Origin: Amaricoccus solimangrovi
GTDB lineage: Bacteria; Pseudomonadota; Alphaproteobacteria; Rhodobacterales; Rhodobacteraceae
Reading direction: 5' to 3'
DNA: 64,000 nucleotides
Assembly: GCF_006385685.1 (NCBI RefSeq)
Contig: NZ_VFRP01000004.1
Location: 186,001 to 250,000, forward strand
A model generated the notes under the pieces. That model searched no databases, was not told the DNA's origin, and saw only the letters and a program-made list of their open reading frames with translations. Below, one piece after another: positions 50,416 to 61,862 of the stretch (within the stretch, counting starts at the first letter, position 1; each line of letters begins with the position of its first letter). The position numbers and the translations under genes are program-made.

Positions 50416-51309
50416 ATGCCGACACCGCCAGCCCTGTTCGATCCCGACCTGCTCGCCCTGCGGCGCGCGCGCGCCGAAGCCGGGGAGCCCGCCGATTTCC
50501 TGCGCGAGGCCGCCGCCGCCGAGATCGCAGAAAGGCTGAGCGAGGTTAACAGGAGCTTTCGCGCCCCGGTGATCATCGGGCCGCGCGGCGCGCTCTGGGC
50601 CGAGGCGCTCGGCCTGCCGGGGGCGCGGCTGATCCCCGACGCGGAGGTGCTGGACCTCGCCGAGGGCGAGGCGGATCTGATCGTGCACGCGCTGGCGCTG
50701 CACTGGGCGAACGATCCGGTCGGCCAGCTCGCCCAGGCGCGGCGCGGCCTGCGGCCGGACGGTCTCTTCATCGCTGCGCTCTTCGCCGGCGAGACGCTGA
50801 CGGAGCTGCGCCGCGCGCTCGCGGAGGCGGAGGTTGAGACGACCGGCGGGCTCAGCCCCCGGGTGGCGCCGATGGGCGAGATCCGCGACCTCGGCGGCCT
50901 GCTGCAACGCGCGGGGCTCGCGCTGCCGGTCGCGGATTCGCAGCGGCTGCCGGTCAGCTATGCGACGATGTTCCATCTGATGCGCGACCTGCGCGCGATG
51001 GGGGAGACCAGCGTGCTGCGCGAGCGGAGCCGGCGGCCGATGCCGCGCGCGCTCCTCGCCCGCGCGGCGGAGATCTACGCGGAGCGGTTCGGCGACGCGG
51101 AGGGGCGCGTGGGCGCGACCTTCGAGATCGTCTATCTCACCGGCTGGGCCCCCTCCCCCGACCAGCGCAAGCCGCTCCGCCCCGGCTCCGCCGCCGCGCG
51201 GCTCGCCGACGCTCTCGGCACCGAGGAGCATGGGGCGGGGGAACGCGCGGGGGACGCGCGGGTTCAGGAAGATCGCAACGAGGGAGCGGGAGAGAATGGG
51301 ACGAGCTGA
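50416..51309 (+). CDS. SAM-dependent methyltransferase (BioC/NDUFAF5-like)
   Basis: 297 residues from MPTPPALFDPDLLALRRARA; GAGGA upstream supports ATG 50416. The N terminus, with its FLREAAAAEIAERLSEV stretch, matches the alphaproteobacterial group related to mitochondrial NDUFAF5. The class I fold has an atypical glycine-poor motif I (VIIGPRGALWAEALG), then EADLIVHALALHWANDPVGQ. NDUFAF5 hydroxylates an Arg of complex I; BioC methylates malonyl-ACP. Which of these applies is not clear. It precedes hemH. Confidence 0.82.
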   Translation: MPTPPALFDPDLLALRRARAEAGEPADFLREAAAAEIAERLSEVNRSFRAPVIIGPRGALWAEALGLPGARLIPDAEVLDLAEGEADLIVHALALHWANDPVGQLAQARRGLRPDGLFIAALFAGETLTELRRALAEAEVETTGGLSPRVAPMGEIRDLGGLLQRAGLALPVADSQRLPVSYATMFHLMRDLRAMGETSVLRERSRRPMPRALLARAAEIYAERFGDAEGRVGATFEIVYLTGWAPSPDQRKPLRPGSAAARLADALGTEEHGAGERAGDARVQEDRNEGAGENGTS

Positions 51310-51348
51310 GAGATGGCCGGATCCGGAGCGGAGGGACGGGAGGCCCGC

Positions 51349-52410
51349 ATGACCGACAGCCTGAAGCCCGGCGAGGGCCGCCTCGCCTTCGCCCCCGCCG
51401 ACCATCCCGCCGTGCCGCCCGCCCGGATCGGCGTGATCCTCTCCAATCTCGGGACGCCGGATGCGACCGACTACCGGTCGATGCGCCGCTACCTCGGCGA
51501 GTTCCTCTCCGACCAGCGGGTGATCGACTATCCGCGCTGGAAGTGGCAGCCGCTGCTCCAGCTCGTCATCCTGTCGCGCCGGCCGTTCTCCTCCGGCAAG
51601 AACTACGAGGGGATCTGGGACAAGGAGCGCGACGAGAGCCCGCTGCTCACCATCACCCGGGCGCAGACGCGCGCGGTGGCGGAGGCGCTGACGGCCGCGC
51701 ATGGCGACCGGATCATCGTCGATTTCGCGATGCGCTACGGCAATCCGTCGACGGAATCGGTGATCGGGAAGCTGGTGGGGAAGGGCTGCGAACGGATCGT
51801 GTTCTTTCCGCTCTACCCGCAATACGCGGCGCCGACGACCGCGACGGCGAACGACCAGGCGTTTCGCGCGCTGATGAAGCAGCGCTGGCAGCCCGCCTTC
51901 CGAACCGTGCCCGCCTATTACGACGAGCCGCTCTACATCGAGGCGCTGGCCGGGTCGGTCGAGCGCGCCTATGCCGGGCTCGAGCGGCGGCCGGAGATGC
52001 TGCTCACAAGTTATCACGGCATGCCGGAGCGCTACCTCGCGCTTGGCGACCCCTATCATTGCCAGTGCCAGGCGACGACGCGGCGCCTGCGCGAACGGCT
52101 CGGCTTTCCGGCCGAGGAGGTGCGCGTCACCTTCCAGTCGAAGTTCGGCCCGGAGGAATGGCTGAAACCCTACACGGTCGAGGAGGTCGCGCGGCTCGCC
52201 AAGGCGGGGGTGAGGCGCCTCGCGGTCATCGCGCCCGCCTTCTCCGCGGATTGCGTCGAGACGCTGGAGGAGATCCGGGGCGAGATCCGCCACGCCTTCG
52301 AGGCGGCGGGCGGGGAGGAATTCACCTACATCCCCTGCCTCAACGACGACCCGGCGCATGTGAGGATGCTTGTCACGATCCTCGAGCGGGAACTTTCCGG
52401 CTGGCTGTGA
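51349..52410 (+). CDS. hemH: Ferrochelatase
   Basis: 353 residues from MTDSLKPGEG, with GGGAGG before ATG 51349; an ATG 12 codons earlier has a poor ribosome site. Family features are VILSNLGTPDATDYRSMRRYL at the N terminus, the catalytic region SYHGMPERYLALGDPYHCQC with the His, then FQSKFGPEEWLKPYT and APAFSADCVETLEEI with the catalytic Glu. It inserts iron into protoporphyrin IX. No C-terminal 2Fe-2S Cys set is obvious. It is convergent with a small minus-strand gene. Confidence 0.96.
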   Translation: MTDSLKPGEGRLAFAPADHPAVPPARIGVILSNLGTPDATDYRSMRRYLGEFLSDQRVIDYPRWKWQPLLQLVILSRRPFSSGKNYEGIWDKERDESPLLTITRAQTRAVAEALTAAHGDRIIVDFAMRYGNPSTESVIGKLVGKGCERIVFFPLYPQYAAPTTATANDQAFRALMKQRWQPAFRTVPAYYDEPLYIEALAGSVERAYAGLERRPEMLLTSYHGMPERYLALGDPYHCQCQATTRRLRERLGFPAEEVRVTFQSKFGPEEWLKPYTVEEVARLAKAGVRRLAVIAPAFSADCVETLEEIRGEIRHAFEAAGGEEFTYIPCLNDDPAHVRMLVTILERELSGWL

Positions 52411-52480
52411 GTTCTGCTTCCATGTCGGGGATCGCGGCGGGTTTCCGACCTATGGGAGGTATTGCCTCCTCCAGACGCAA

Positions 52481-52507
52481 GACGGGCCAGGAAGAACCTG
52501 GCCCGTC
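52481..52507. terminator. Bidirectional hairpin after hemH
   Basis: GACGGGCCAGG, loop AAGAA, CCTGGCCCGTC: a perfect 11-base stem, 71 bases after the hemH stop and 29 bases before the end of the 65-residue minus-strand gene. Neither side has more than two Ts. Confidence 0.65.
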
Positions 52508-52535
52508 TCAGATCGGCAAGTCGTTCAGGACGGCT

Positions 52536-52733
52536 TCAGACCGCCTCCGGAGCGGACGCCGGCTGGATCGGCCGGACGATGCCGGCGGAAAACGAGCGGT
52601 CGCCCCGCCGGATCGGCTGGCCGCGGTACAGTTTGCGGCCGTCCCGCACGAGGACGTCGCCGTTGGCGAGGGATTCGACGAATTCGCCCTGAATCGAGAC
52701 ACAACTGGAAACTCGGATCGTCTGATACAGCAT
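52536..52733 (-). CDS. Small hypothetical protein, 65 residues
   Basis: Starts MLYQTIRVSSCVSIQGEFVE and continues with GDVLVRDGRKLYRGQPIRRG. The sequence is not low-complexity and looks like a small beta-barrel. Proteins with this start seem to be conserved in Rhodobacterales, as far as I can recall. The GGTGG upstream favours ATG 52733; a GTG three codons earlier is the alternative. A -35-like TTGACC (52767-52762) lies upstream without a good -10. It is flanked by a terminator hairpin and a gap of about 100 AT-richer bases. Function unknown. Confidence 0.6.
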   Translation of the reverse strand: MLYQTIRVSSCVSIQGEFVESLANGDVLVRDGRKLYRGQPIRRGDRSFSAGIVRPIQPASAPEAV

Positions 52734-52834
52734 CTTTTCCACCCTATGATCTGTGCTGTTGGGTCAAGATTTTACGGGAACCCTCTCCGAGTGTCACGGT
52801 AAATTCGTAAAAATTCCACCAAAGGTTGTATCGA

Positions 52835-53224
52835 CTAAAGTAGGTCGCGCAGAACCGGGATCACCGGGAGATCGGCCGGCGGCATCGGATAGTCGCTCAG
52901 ATCGCGGGCGCGGACCCATTTCAGCGCCTGATGTTCGCGGTTGATCGGAACGCCTTCCCACCGGCGGCATACGAACAGCGGCATCAGCAAGTGAAAGTCG
53001 GCGTAAGCGTGGCTGACAAATGTGAGCGGCGCGAGGCAGCTCTTCCACGTGCCGATTCCAAGCTCTTCCTGCAACTCTCGAATGAGCGCATGCTCCGGAG
53101 ACTCGCCATCCTCGACCTTGCCGCCCGGAAATTCCCAGAGGCCGGCGAGATTTTTTCCCTCCGGTCGCTGCGCGAGCAGTACTCTTCCGTCCGAATCAAT
53201 CAGCGCGACGGCCACGACGAGCAT
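52835..53224 (-). CDS. mutT: MutT-type Nudix hydrolase (8-oxo-dGTP diphosphatase)
   Basis: 129 residues. The complete Nudix box is GGKVEDGESPEHALIRELQE plus ELGI. The N-terminal VAVALIDSDGRVLLAQRPEGK and WEFPGGK are typical of MutT, which removes 8-oxo-dGTP from the nucleotide pool. ATG 53224 is chosen from a long open frame; it has only a weak Shine-Dalgarno. It follows argJ by 38 bases and is the last gene of a prsA-like/argJ/mutT run. Confidence 0.92.
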   Translation of the reverse strand: MLVVAVALIDSDGRVLLAQRPEGKNLAGLWEFPGGKVEDGESPEHALIRELQEELGIGTWKSCLAPLTFVSHAYADFHLLMPLFVCRRWEGVPINREHQALKWVRARDLSDYPMPPADLPVIPVLRDLL

Positions 53225-53262
53225 CAGCCGCCGGGGTGATTCGCCTTGCGCGCCCGCCCCGG

Positions 53263-54561
53263 TCACGAGCGGTAATCGGCGTTGATCTCGATGTAGCGAT
53301 GCGTGAGGTCGCAGGTCCAGACCGTGGCCGCGCCCGCGCCGATCCCCAGATCCACGCCGATCACGAGCTCGGCCTGCTTCATGTAAGCGGCGCCCGCGGC
53401 CTCGGTATAGCTCGGGGAGACCCAGCCGTTCTCCGCCACGAGAATGTCGCCGAAGCGGATCGAGAGCCGGTCGCGATCGGCCTGCTCGCCGGACTTGCCC
53501 ACCGCCATCACCACGCGGCCCCAGTTCGGATCCTCGCCGGCGAGGGCGGTCTTGACGAGCGGGGAATTGGCGATCGCGAGGCCGACCTTCCGCGCCGCCC
53601 GATCGGAAGCCGCGCCGGTCACGGCGATCTCGACGAATTTCGTCGCCCCCTCGCCGTCGCGCACCACCTGATGCGCGAGGTCGAGCATCACGCCTTCGAG
53701 CGCGTCGCGGAAGAGCGCGGCGCGCGGATCCTCGGCGCTCGCGATCACCTCCATCGGCGCGCGGCCGGTCGCGGCGACGATCAGCGAATCCGAGGTCGAG
53801 GTGTCGCCGTCCACCGTGATGCAGTTGAACGTCTCCTCGTTGATCGAGGCGACCATCCGGGAGAGCAGTTCCTGCTCGATCGCCGCGTCGGTGAAGATGA
53901 AGACCAGCATCGTCGCCATGTCCGGCGCGATCATGCCCGAACCCTTGGCGAAGCCGGAGATCCGGACGTCGGTGCCGTCGAGATCGACGAGCGCCGTCGC
54001 GCCCTTGGCGAAGGTGTCGGTCGTCATGATCGCCCGCGCCGCGCGGCCGGCGGCGCCGGGATCGAGCGCGTCGCGCAATTCGCCGAGTTTCGCGGTGATC
54101 CGCTCGGCGGGCAGCGGCTCGCCGATGACGCCGGTGGAGGCTACGAAGACATGGTTCGCCGGGATGCCGAGGAGATCGGCGGTGGCGTTCACCGTCGCGT
54201 CGACCGCCGCGCGGCCGACCCCGCCGGTGAAGGCGTTCGAATTGCCCGAATTGACGAGGATGGCATAGCCGCCCGCGCCGGCGCCCTCGCGCGCGATCGC
54301 AGCGAGATTTTCCTCGCACCGGAGCACCGGGGCGGAGCGCGTCGCGGAGCGGGTGAAGACGCCGGCCACCGAGGCGCCTTCCGCGACCTCGGCCAGCATC
54401 ACGTCGAGCCGGCCCTTGTAACGCACGCCCGCCTCGACCGCGGCGAAGCGCACACCCGCGATCACGGGCAGCTCCGGGAAGCCGCCGGCCGGGGCCAGGG
54501 GCGAAATCAGCGGCGCGGCGACGGGCGCCGGCTTCTTCTTTTTCTTCTTGTCCTTCGACAT
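53263..54561 (-). CDS. argJ: Bifunctional ornithine acetyltransferase / N-acetylglutamate synthase
   Basis: 432 residues from MSKDKKKKKKPAPVAAP; a Lys-rich head of about 12 residues is unusual but present in the frame. The self-cleavage site is GMIAPDMATMLVFIFTDA, with the Thr that becomes the N terminus of the beta chain. SGNSNAFTGG and ASTGVIGEPLP lie before it; VDGDTSTSDSL and GEDPNWGRVVMAVG after it. It recycles the acetyl group in arginine synthesis. It lies between the PPIase and mutT genes. Confidence 0.96.
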   Translation of the reverse strand: MSKDKKKKKKPAPVAAPLISPLAPAGGFPELPVIAGVRFAAVEAGVRYKGRLDVMLAEVAEGASVAGVFTRSATRSAPVLRCEENLAAIAREGAGAGGYAILVNSGNSNAFTGGVGRAAVDATVNATADLLGIPANHVFVASTGVIGEPLPAERITAKLGELRDALDPGAAGRAARAIMTTDTFAKGATALVDLDGTDVRISGFAKGSGMIAPDMATMLVFIFTDAAIEQELLSRMVASINEETFNCITVDGDTSTSDSLIVAATGRAPMEVIASAEDPRAALFRDALEGVMLDLAHQVVRDGEGATKFVEIAVTGAASDRAARKVGLAIANSPLVKTALAGEDPNWGRVVMAVGKSGEQADRDRLSIRFGDILVAENGWVSPSYTEAAGAAYMKQAELVIGVDLGIGAGAATVWTCDLTHRYIEINADYRS

Positions 54562-54628
54562 CTCGATCCGCCCCCCGCGTCTGTCAACGGACGCCGAGTA
54601 CACCGACCCGGCGCCCGTTGGAAGCGGG

Positions 54629-55516
54629 TCAGTTCAGCAGATCGTTGTCGCGGATGGCCGCGGCCGGCACGGCGGCCGCCTTGATCTCGATATTGGCCGC
54701 GGCGCGCAGCTTCTCGAGCTGGTCCTGGAAGGCCTTCTGCCGCAGCTGCTGCTCGATCTGCGGGCGCGATTCCTCGAGGCTCGGCGGGCTGCTCTCGCGC
54801 GTGTCGTTGAGCTTGATGAGATGCCAGCCGAACTGGGTCTGGATCGGGCCCGAGACCTCGCCCTTCTTCATGTCGACGACGGCGGTCTCGAATTCCGGCA
54901 CCATCTGGCCCTTGCCGAACCAGCCGAGCTCGCCGCCCTGCTGGGCCGAGCCGTCGGTCGAATTGTCCTTCGCGACCTGCGCGAAATCGGCGCCGCCGTT
55001 GATGTCGTCGAGCAGCTTCTTCGCCTCGTCCTCGGTCTTCACGAGGATGTGGGAGGCGTCGTATTCCGGCGCGGGCTGGAAGTCCTTCACCTGCTCGTCA
55101 TAGGCGGCCTTCACCGCCTCGTCGCTGACCGGCGCGCTCATCGCCTTGTCGGCGACGATGTTCGCCAGCGCGGCGCGGCGGTCGTTCTCGAGCTGCAGTT
55201 TCACGGCCAGCGGATCCTCGTCCGGATTGGCCGAGACGCTGTCGGCGAGCACGAGCTGGTCGGCGAGCTGCTGGACGAGGCCGGACATCAGCGTCTCGTC
55301 GGGAAGCTGCTGATACTGCGCGGGAAGGCGCTCGCGCATCGCGACGACATTGCCGAGCGTGATGTCGGTGCCATTGACGGTCGCGACCACCGTGTTCACA
55401 TCATAGTTGGCGGTCTTCGCGGCGTCGGCCGGCTTCGCGGCCTCGGCATCCTGCGCGTAGGCGCCCGGAACCAGTGCCGCGCTGGCCAGAAGGCCCGCGA
55501 TCAGAAGGTTGCGCAT
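54629..55516 (-). CDS. Periplasmic PpiC-type peptidyl-prolyl isomerase
   Basis: 295 residues. A signal peptide (MRNLLIAGLLASAALVPGAYA) ends with AYAQ, so export to the periplasm is likely. The chaperone-like helical part follows (RERLPAQYQQLPDETLMSGL). A parvulin domain lies at about 150-245 (YDASHILVKTEDEAKKLLDD, GGELGWFGKGQMVPEFE, TQFGWHLIKL). It probably folds exported proteins. It is divergent from secA, the motor of the same export pathway, across a 268-base gap. Confidence 0.93.
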   Translation of the reverse strand: MRNLLIAGLLASAALVPGAYAQDAEAAKPADAAKTANYDVNTVVATVNGTDITLGNVVAMRERLPAQYQQLPDETLMSGLVQQLADQLVLADSVSANPDEDPLAVKLQLENDRRAALANIVADKAMSAPVSDEAVKAAYDEQVKDFQPAPEYDASHILVKTEDEAKKLLDDINGGADFAQVAKDNSTDGSAQQGGELGWFGKGQMVPEFETAVVDMKKGEVSGPIQTQFGWHLIKLNDTRESSPPSLEESRPQIEQQLRQKAFQDQLEKLRAAANIEIKAAAVPAAAIRDNDLLN

Positions 55517-55594
55517 CCGTTTCTCCCGTTGGTGGTCCGCCTTCGGCGGGGTCCACGTAAAAGCCTCCGGGCGCGCCCCGGAGAGGGGGCGCCG

Positions 55595-55622
55595 TTGACA
55601 GGCACGGCTGGCCCGCTTACAT
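55595..55622 (+). promoter_or_regulatory. Candidate promoter upstream of secA
   Basis: TTGACA (55595-55600), a 16-base spacer and TTACAT (55617-55622), about 160 bases before the secA start. The -35 is perfect; the -10 is moderate. A hairpin CTCCGGG/CCCGGAG (55565-55583) lies just upstream. The rest of the prsA-secA gap shows no gene. Confidence 0.45.
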
Positions 55623-55784
55623 CCCTAGCCGGCTGAGCGGGGTCCGACCGCGCGCAGGGCGCAGACTTAGACCGTTCGCATCCAGTGAACAAGCTAGCCC
55701 GTCATGACAATTCGGTGGGCTCCGAACCGAGGTCGGCTGACGCATTCGGCGCCCAGGCGCCGGGAGATTTGAGGACAAGGATTC

Positions 55785-58562
<2,778 letters not shown>

Positions 58563-58624
58563 CCGGTCCCCGGAGGGTCCGGACGGGCGGCCGGGCGACC
58601 GGCCCAATCCGGAGGAGCCTTTCC

Positions 58625-59200
58625 GTGACCCTCACCGACGCGACCGTCGACCGTTACCTGACCTTCTTCCGCGCCGCCGAGGCGCTCAAGGACACGATGC
58701 GCAGCGGCCACACCAGCCAGGGCCGCCGCGAGAGCACGGCCGAGCACAGCTGGCGGCTCTGCCTGATGGCGCTGACCCTCGCGCCCGAACTCGAGGGCGT
58801 CGACGTCGCCCGGCTGATCGCGCTCCTCATCGTCCATGATCTCGGCGAGGCGATCAGCGGCGACATTCCCGCGCCCGAGCAGACCGGCGACAAGACGGCG
58901 GAGGAGCGCCGCGACCTGCTGACGCTGCTCGCCCCCCTGCCCGAAGCGTCGCGCGCGCGCATCCTCGCCTTCTGGGACGAGTACAATGCGATGGCGACGC
59001 CCGAGGCGCGGCTCGCGAAGGGGCTCGACCGGCTCGAGACGGTGCTCCAGCACAGCCAGGGCGACAATCCCCCCCAATTCGACATCGGCTTCAACCTCGG
59101 CTACGGCCGGGCACAGACCGACGCGCACCCGCTGATCGCGGCGCTTCGCGCGCCCGTGGACGCCGAGACCGAGCGGCTGGCGCGGGAGCGGGCCCGATGA
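58625..59200 (+). CDS. HD-domain hydrolase (YfbR/HDDC2-like)
   Basis: 191 residues from a GTG at 58625, which follows GGAGGAG; the longer open frame is shadow of secA. The HD motif is complete: ESTAEHSWRLCLMAL (His), LLIVHDLGEAISGDIP (His-Asp) and KGLDRLETVLQH (Asp). The size and the HDLGE stretch fit 5'-deoxynucleotidases of the YfbR/HDDC2 group, which dephosphorylate dNMPs. It follows secA by 62 bases and overlaps the DUF1810 gene by four bases. Confidence 0.88.
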   Translation: MTLTDATVDRYLTFFRAAEALKDTMRSGHTSQGRRESTAEHSWRLCLMALTLAPELEGVDVARLIALLIVHDLGEAISGDIPAPEQTGDKTAEERRDLLTLLAPLPEASRARILAFWDEYNAMATPEARLAKGLDRLETVLQHSQGDNPPQFDIGFNLGYGRAQTDAHPLIAALRAPVDAETERLARERAR

Positions 59201-59610
59201 GCGCGGGGCTGGAACGCTTCGTGACCGCCCAGGCGCCGGTCTGGCAGGCGGTCGAGGCCGAACTGGCCGCCGGACGGAAGCGAAGCCACTGGATGTGGTT
59301 CATCTTTCCGCAGATCGCCGGACTCGGCCGGAGCGCGACCTCCGTCCATTACGCGCTCGACGACATCGGGGAGGCGCGCGCCTACCTCGCCCATCCGCTG
59401 CTCGGCGCGCGGCTTCGCCGGGCGGCGGAACTGATGCTGACGCATCGCGGCCAGCCGGCGGAGCGGATCCTCGGCGGCATCGACGCGGTCAAGCTGCGCT
59501 CCTCGATGACGCTCTTCGCCGCCGCTGACCCGTCCGAGCCGCTCTTTCCCGCGGTGCTCGATGCCTTCTTCGAGGGAAGCCCCGACCCCGCGACGCGCGC
59601 CCTCATCTGA
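59197..59610 (+). CDS. DUF1810 family protein
   Basis: 137 residues. The hallmark is RKRSHWMWFIFPQIAGLGRS, followed by ARAYLAHPLLGARLRRAAEL and DAVKLRSSMTLFA, all typical of DUF1810. These are small, helical, cytoplasmic proteins of unknown function; a structural similarity to calpastatin has been noted in the family description. Its ATG overlaps the HD gene stop (ATGA), so the two are probably translated together. An imperfect stem-loop near 59618-59641 may end this transcript. The gap to 59843 holds no other clear signal. Confidence 0.9.
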   Translation: MSAGLERFVTAQAPVWQAVEAELAAGRKRSHWMWFIFPQIAGLGRSATSVHYALDDIGEARAYLAHPLLGARLRRAAELMLTHRGQPAERILGGIDAVKLRSSMTLFAAADPSEPLFPAVLDAFFEGSPDPATRALI

Positions 59611-59843
59611 CGCCGCGGCGGGCAACGGTCGCGTTGCTCGCCAAAGCGTTAGGCGGATTCCCCCCCACGGGGTAAGTTTTTCGCGGGTCGCGCCCGCGAA
59701 TTGTGGCCCCGCCCGGCGGGAGGGTGCTAAGAGGGCTTCGGGAGATCCGGACCCGGTCACGGGTACCTCCAGGGGGAACGCGCGGCGCGGCGTTCTCGCG
59801 AGGGAAGAGTTCTTCCGGTGTGGGGTTGTGTAAGGTTCAGGCG

Positions 59844-60788
59844 GTGGTTGCTCGGTTTTCGACGGTGGCCCTCATGCGCGAGGAGCCCGAGGTCGTGGCG
59901 CGTTTCGCCACGTATTATCACGATCTGGGCGCCCGGATGGTGCTCATCTACCACGACGGGCCAGCCGATCATCTGCGGGATCTGAACGACGCCCGGACGA
60001 CGATCATCGCCTGCGACGATGCCTTCTGGGAGCGGCTCGGTGGCCGGCCGCCCGGGCTCGAGGAACGGCAGGCGGCCGTCTTCGCAAGCGGCATGGCGCG
60101 GTGCGAGACGGAGTGGGTCCTGCTCTGCGACGGCGACGAATTCGTCTTCGGAGACCGGCCCGTCGAGCAGTTCCTGGAATGGATCCCGGAGACGGTCGAT
60201 TCGGTGCGGCTGCGCACGGCCGAGGCGGTCTGGGGCCCGGGGGACGAGGTGGACACGCCCTTCGGCTGCACCTGGTTCCGGGTGCCCTGGACCAATGTCC
60301 GGCTCTGGAAGCTGCTGCGGCGGGTGGTCTACGGGAAGCAGTGCCGGTTCCTGCGGCGCGGGCTGGTCGCCCATGTCTCGGGCAAGCAGTTCCTCAGGAC
60401 CGGCCGCCGCTACACCAATATCGGCAATCACTATTCCGAGCGCGACGGGGTCCAGATCACCGTCTGGGCGCATGACCTCGGCCGCGGCGGCGCGGGCATG
60501 TTCCTCGGCCATTTCGACGCGATCGGCTTCCAGCGCTGGCGCCAGAAATGGGCGCAGCGCATCAGCCGCGAGACGCAGACGAGCCGGATGGCCAATACGC
60601 GCGCGGCCCAGATGGACGTGATCGCCGCGGCGATGGCGAAGGGCGACGCGGCGACGCGGCGGGTCTTCATGGACCTCTACGCGCTGAACCGCTGGCAGGC
60701 GCGCATCCTGAGCACGCTCGGCTACGCCTTCCAGCGCGACATCTTCCGGCGCGCCCGGACCGAGGACGGAGAGCGCCGCCGGCCCTGA
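59844..60788 (+). CDS. Glycosyltransferase family 2-like protein
   Basis: About 314 residues from a GTG at 59844 (VVARFSTVALMREEPEVVARF); no ATG fits and the ribosome site is weak, so the start is uncertain. The N terminus matches GT2-type enzymes of the Glyco_tranf_2_4 group: MREEPEVVARFATYYHDLGA, then WVLLCDGDEFVFGDRP, with a DGD that fits the metal-binding DxD. Later come NIGNHYSERDG and LGHFDAIGFQRWRQKW. It probably transfers sugar to a cell-surface or exopolysaccharide acceptor. It stands alone, with no polysaccharide genes near it. Confidence 0.75.
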   Translation: MVARFSTVALMREEPEVVARFATYYHDLGARMVLIYHDGPADHLRDLNDARTTIIACDDAFWERLGGRPPGLEERQAAVFASGMARCETEWVLLCDGDEFVFGDRPVEQFLEWIPETVDSVRLRTAEAVWGPGDEVDTPFGCTWFRVPWTNVRLWKLLRRVVYGKQCRFLRRGLVAHVSGKQFLRTGRRYTNIGNHYSERDGVQITVWAHDLGRGGAGMFLGHFDAIGFQRWRQKWAQRISRETQTSRMANTRAAQMDVIAAAMAKGDAATRRVFMDLYALNRWQARILSTLGYAFQRDIFRRARTEDGERRRP

Positions 60789-60884
60789 GCCGATCCGGGA
60801 TCGGACCGCGGACCGATACTTTCGTCGGAGGGCCGTTTGCCCGGCGTCACGCCGCGTATAGGTTACGCGCCGTGGGAGGATGAC

Positions 60885-61862
60885 ATGAAGAACAACATGG
60901 TTGGATTCGCCGCCGCCCTGCTCGGCGCGGCGCTGCTTGGCACGGCCGCGCTGGCCGAGACGCCGGTCCTGCGCATCGCCGCGCAGAAATCCGGCACGGT
61001 GAACTGGGAACTCGAGACCATCAAGGATCAGGGGCTCGACGGGAAGAACGGCTTCGACCTCCAGGTGATGGACGTCGCGGCGGGCCCCGCGGGCCAGGTC
61101 GCCTTCCAGGGCGGCGAGGCCGATGCGATGGTCACCGACTGGATCTGGGTCGCGCGCCAGCGCGCCGCCGGGGAAGACTATGTCTTCATCCCCTATTCCC
61201 GCGCGGTCGGCGGGCTCATGGTCCCGGGGGACAGCCCGGCTAAGACGCTCGCGGACCTCAAGGGCGCGAAGATCGGCGTCGCGGGCGGGCCGCTCGACAA
61301 GAGCTGGATCCTGCTGCGCGCCTATTCGCAGAAGGAATACGGTTTCGACCTCGCCGACCAGACCGAGCAGGTCTTCGGCGCCCCGCCGCTGATCGCCGAG
61401 GTGGCGGAGCGGGGCGAGGTCGGCGGCGCGATCAACTTCTGGCATTTCCTCGCGAAGATGAAGGTCGCGGGCATGCGCGAGCTGATCGGCGTCTCGGAGG
61501 TCGCGGAGGCGCTCGGCCTCGACCCCGACACGCCGCTGCTCGGCTATGTCGTCCGGGGGGAACTGCTGCGTGACCAGCCAGAACTGGTGCATGGCTTCGC
61601 CACCGCCTCGCGCGAGGCGAAGGAACTGCTCGCGAGTGATCCCGCCGCCTGGGACCACATCCGCCCGATGATGAACGCCGCGGATGAGGCGCAGTTCGAC
61701 GCGCTGAAGGCGGGCTTCATCGCCGGCATTCCGGCGGACGGGCCGGTGAACGAGGAGGCCGCCGGCCGGATGCTGGGCCTGATGGCGCGGATCGGCGGCG
61801 ACGAACTGGTGGGCGGCGCGACGACGTTGCCAAAGGGGCTCTTTGTCCAGCCCGGCAGTTGA
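60885..61862 (+). CDS. ABC transporter substrate-binding protein (NitT/TauT type)
   Basis: 325 residues from MKNNMVGFAAALLGAALLG; GGGAGG precedes ATG 60885. A signal peptide ends near ALAETP. The mature part is SsuA/NMT1-like: VLRIAAQKSGTVNWELETIKDQGLD, GGEADAMVTDWIWVAR and GVAGGPLDKSWILLRAYSQKEYG. The substrate cannot be read from sequence; relatives bind sulfonates, nitrate or pyrimidine precursors. A palindrome GGCGTCACGCC lies about 30 bases upstream. It is the first gene of a three-gene importer and overlaps the permease gene by 20 bases. Confidence 0.88.
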   Translation: MKNNMVGFAAALLGAALLGTAALAETPVLRIAAQKSGTVNWELETIKDQGLDGKNGFDLQVMDVAAGPAGQVAFQGGEADAMVTDWIWVARQRAAGEDYVFIPYSRAVGGLMVPGDSPAKTLADLKGAKIGVAGGPLDKSWILLRAYSQKEYGFDLADQTEQVFGAPPLIAEVAERGEVGGAINFWHFLAKMKVAGMRELIGVSEVAEALGLDPDTPLLGYVVRGELLRDQPELVHGFATASREAKELLASDPAAWDHIRPMMNAADEAQFDALKAGFIAGIPADGPVNEEAAGRMLGLMARIGGDELVGGATTLPKGLFVQPGS

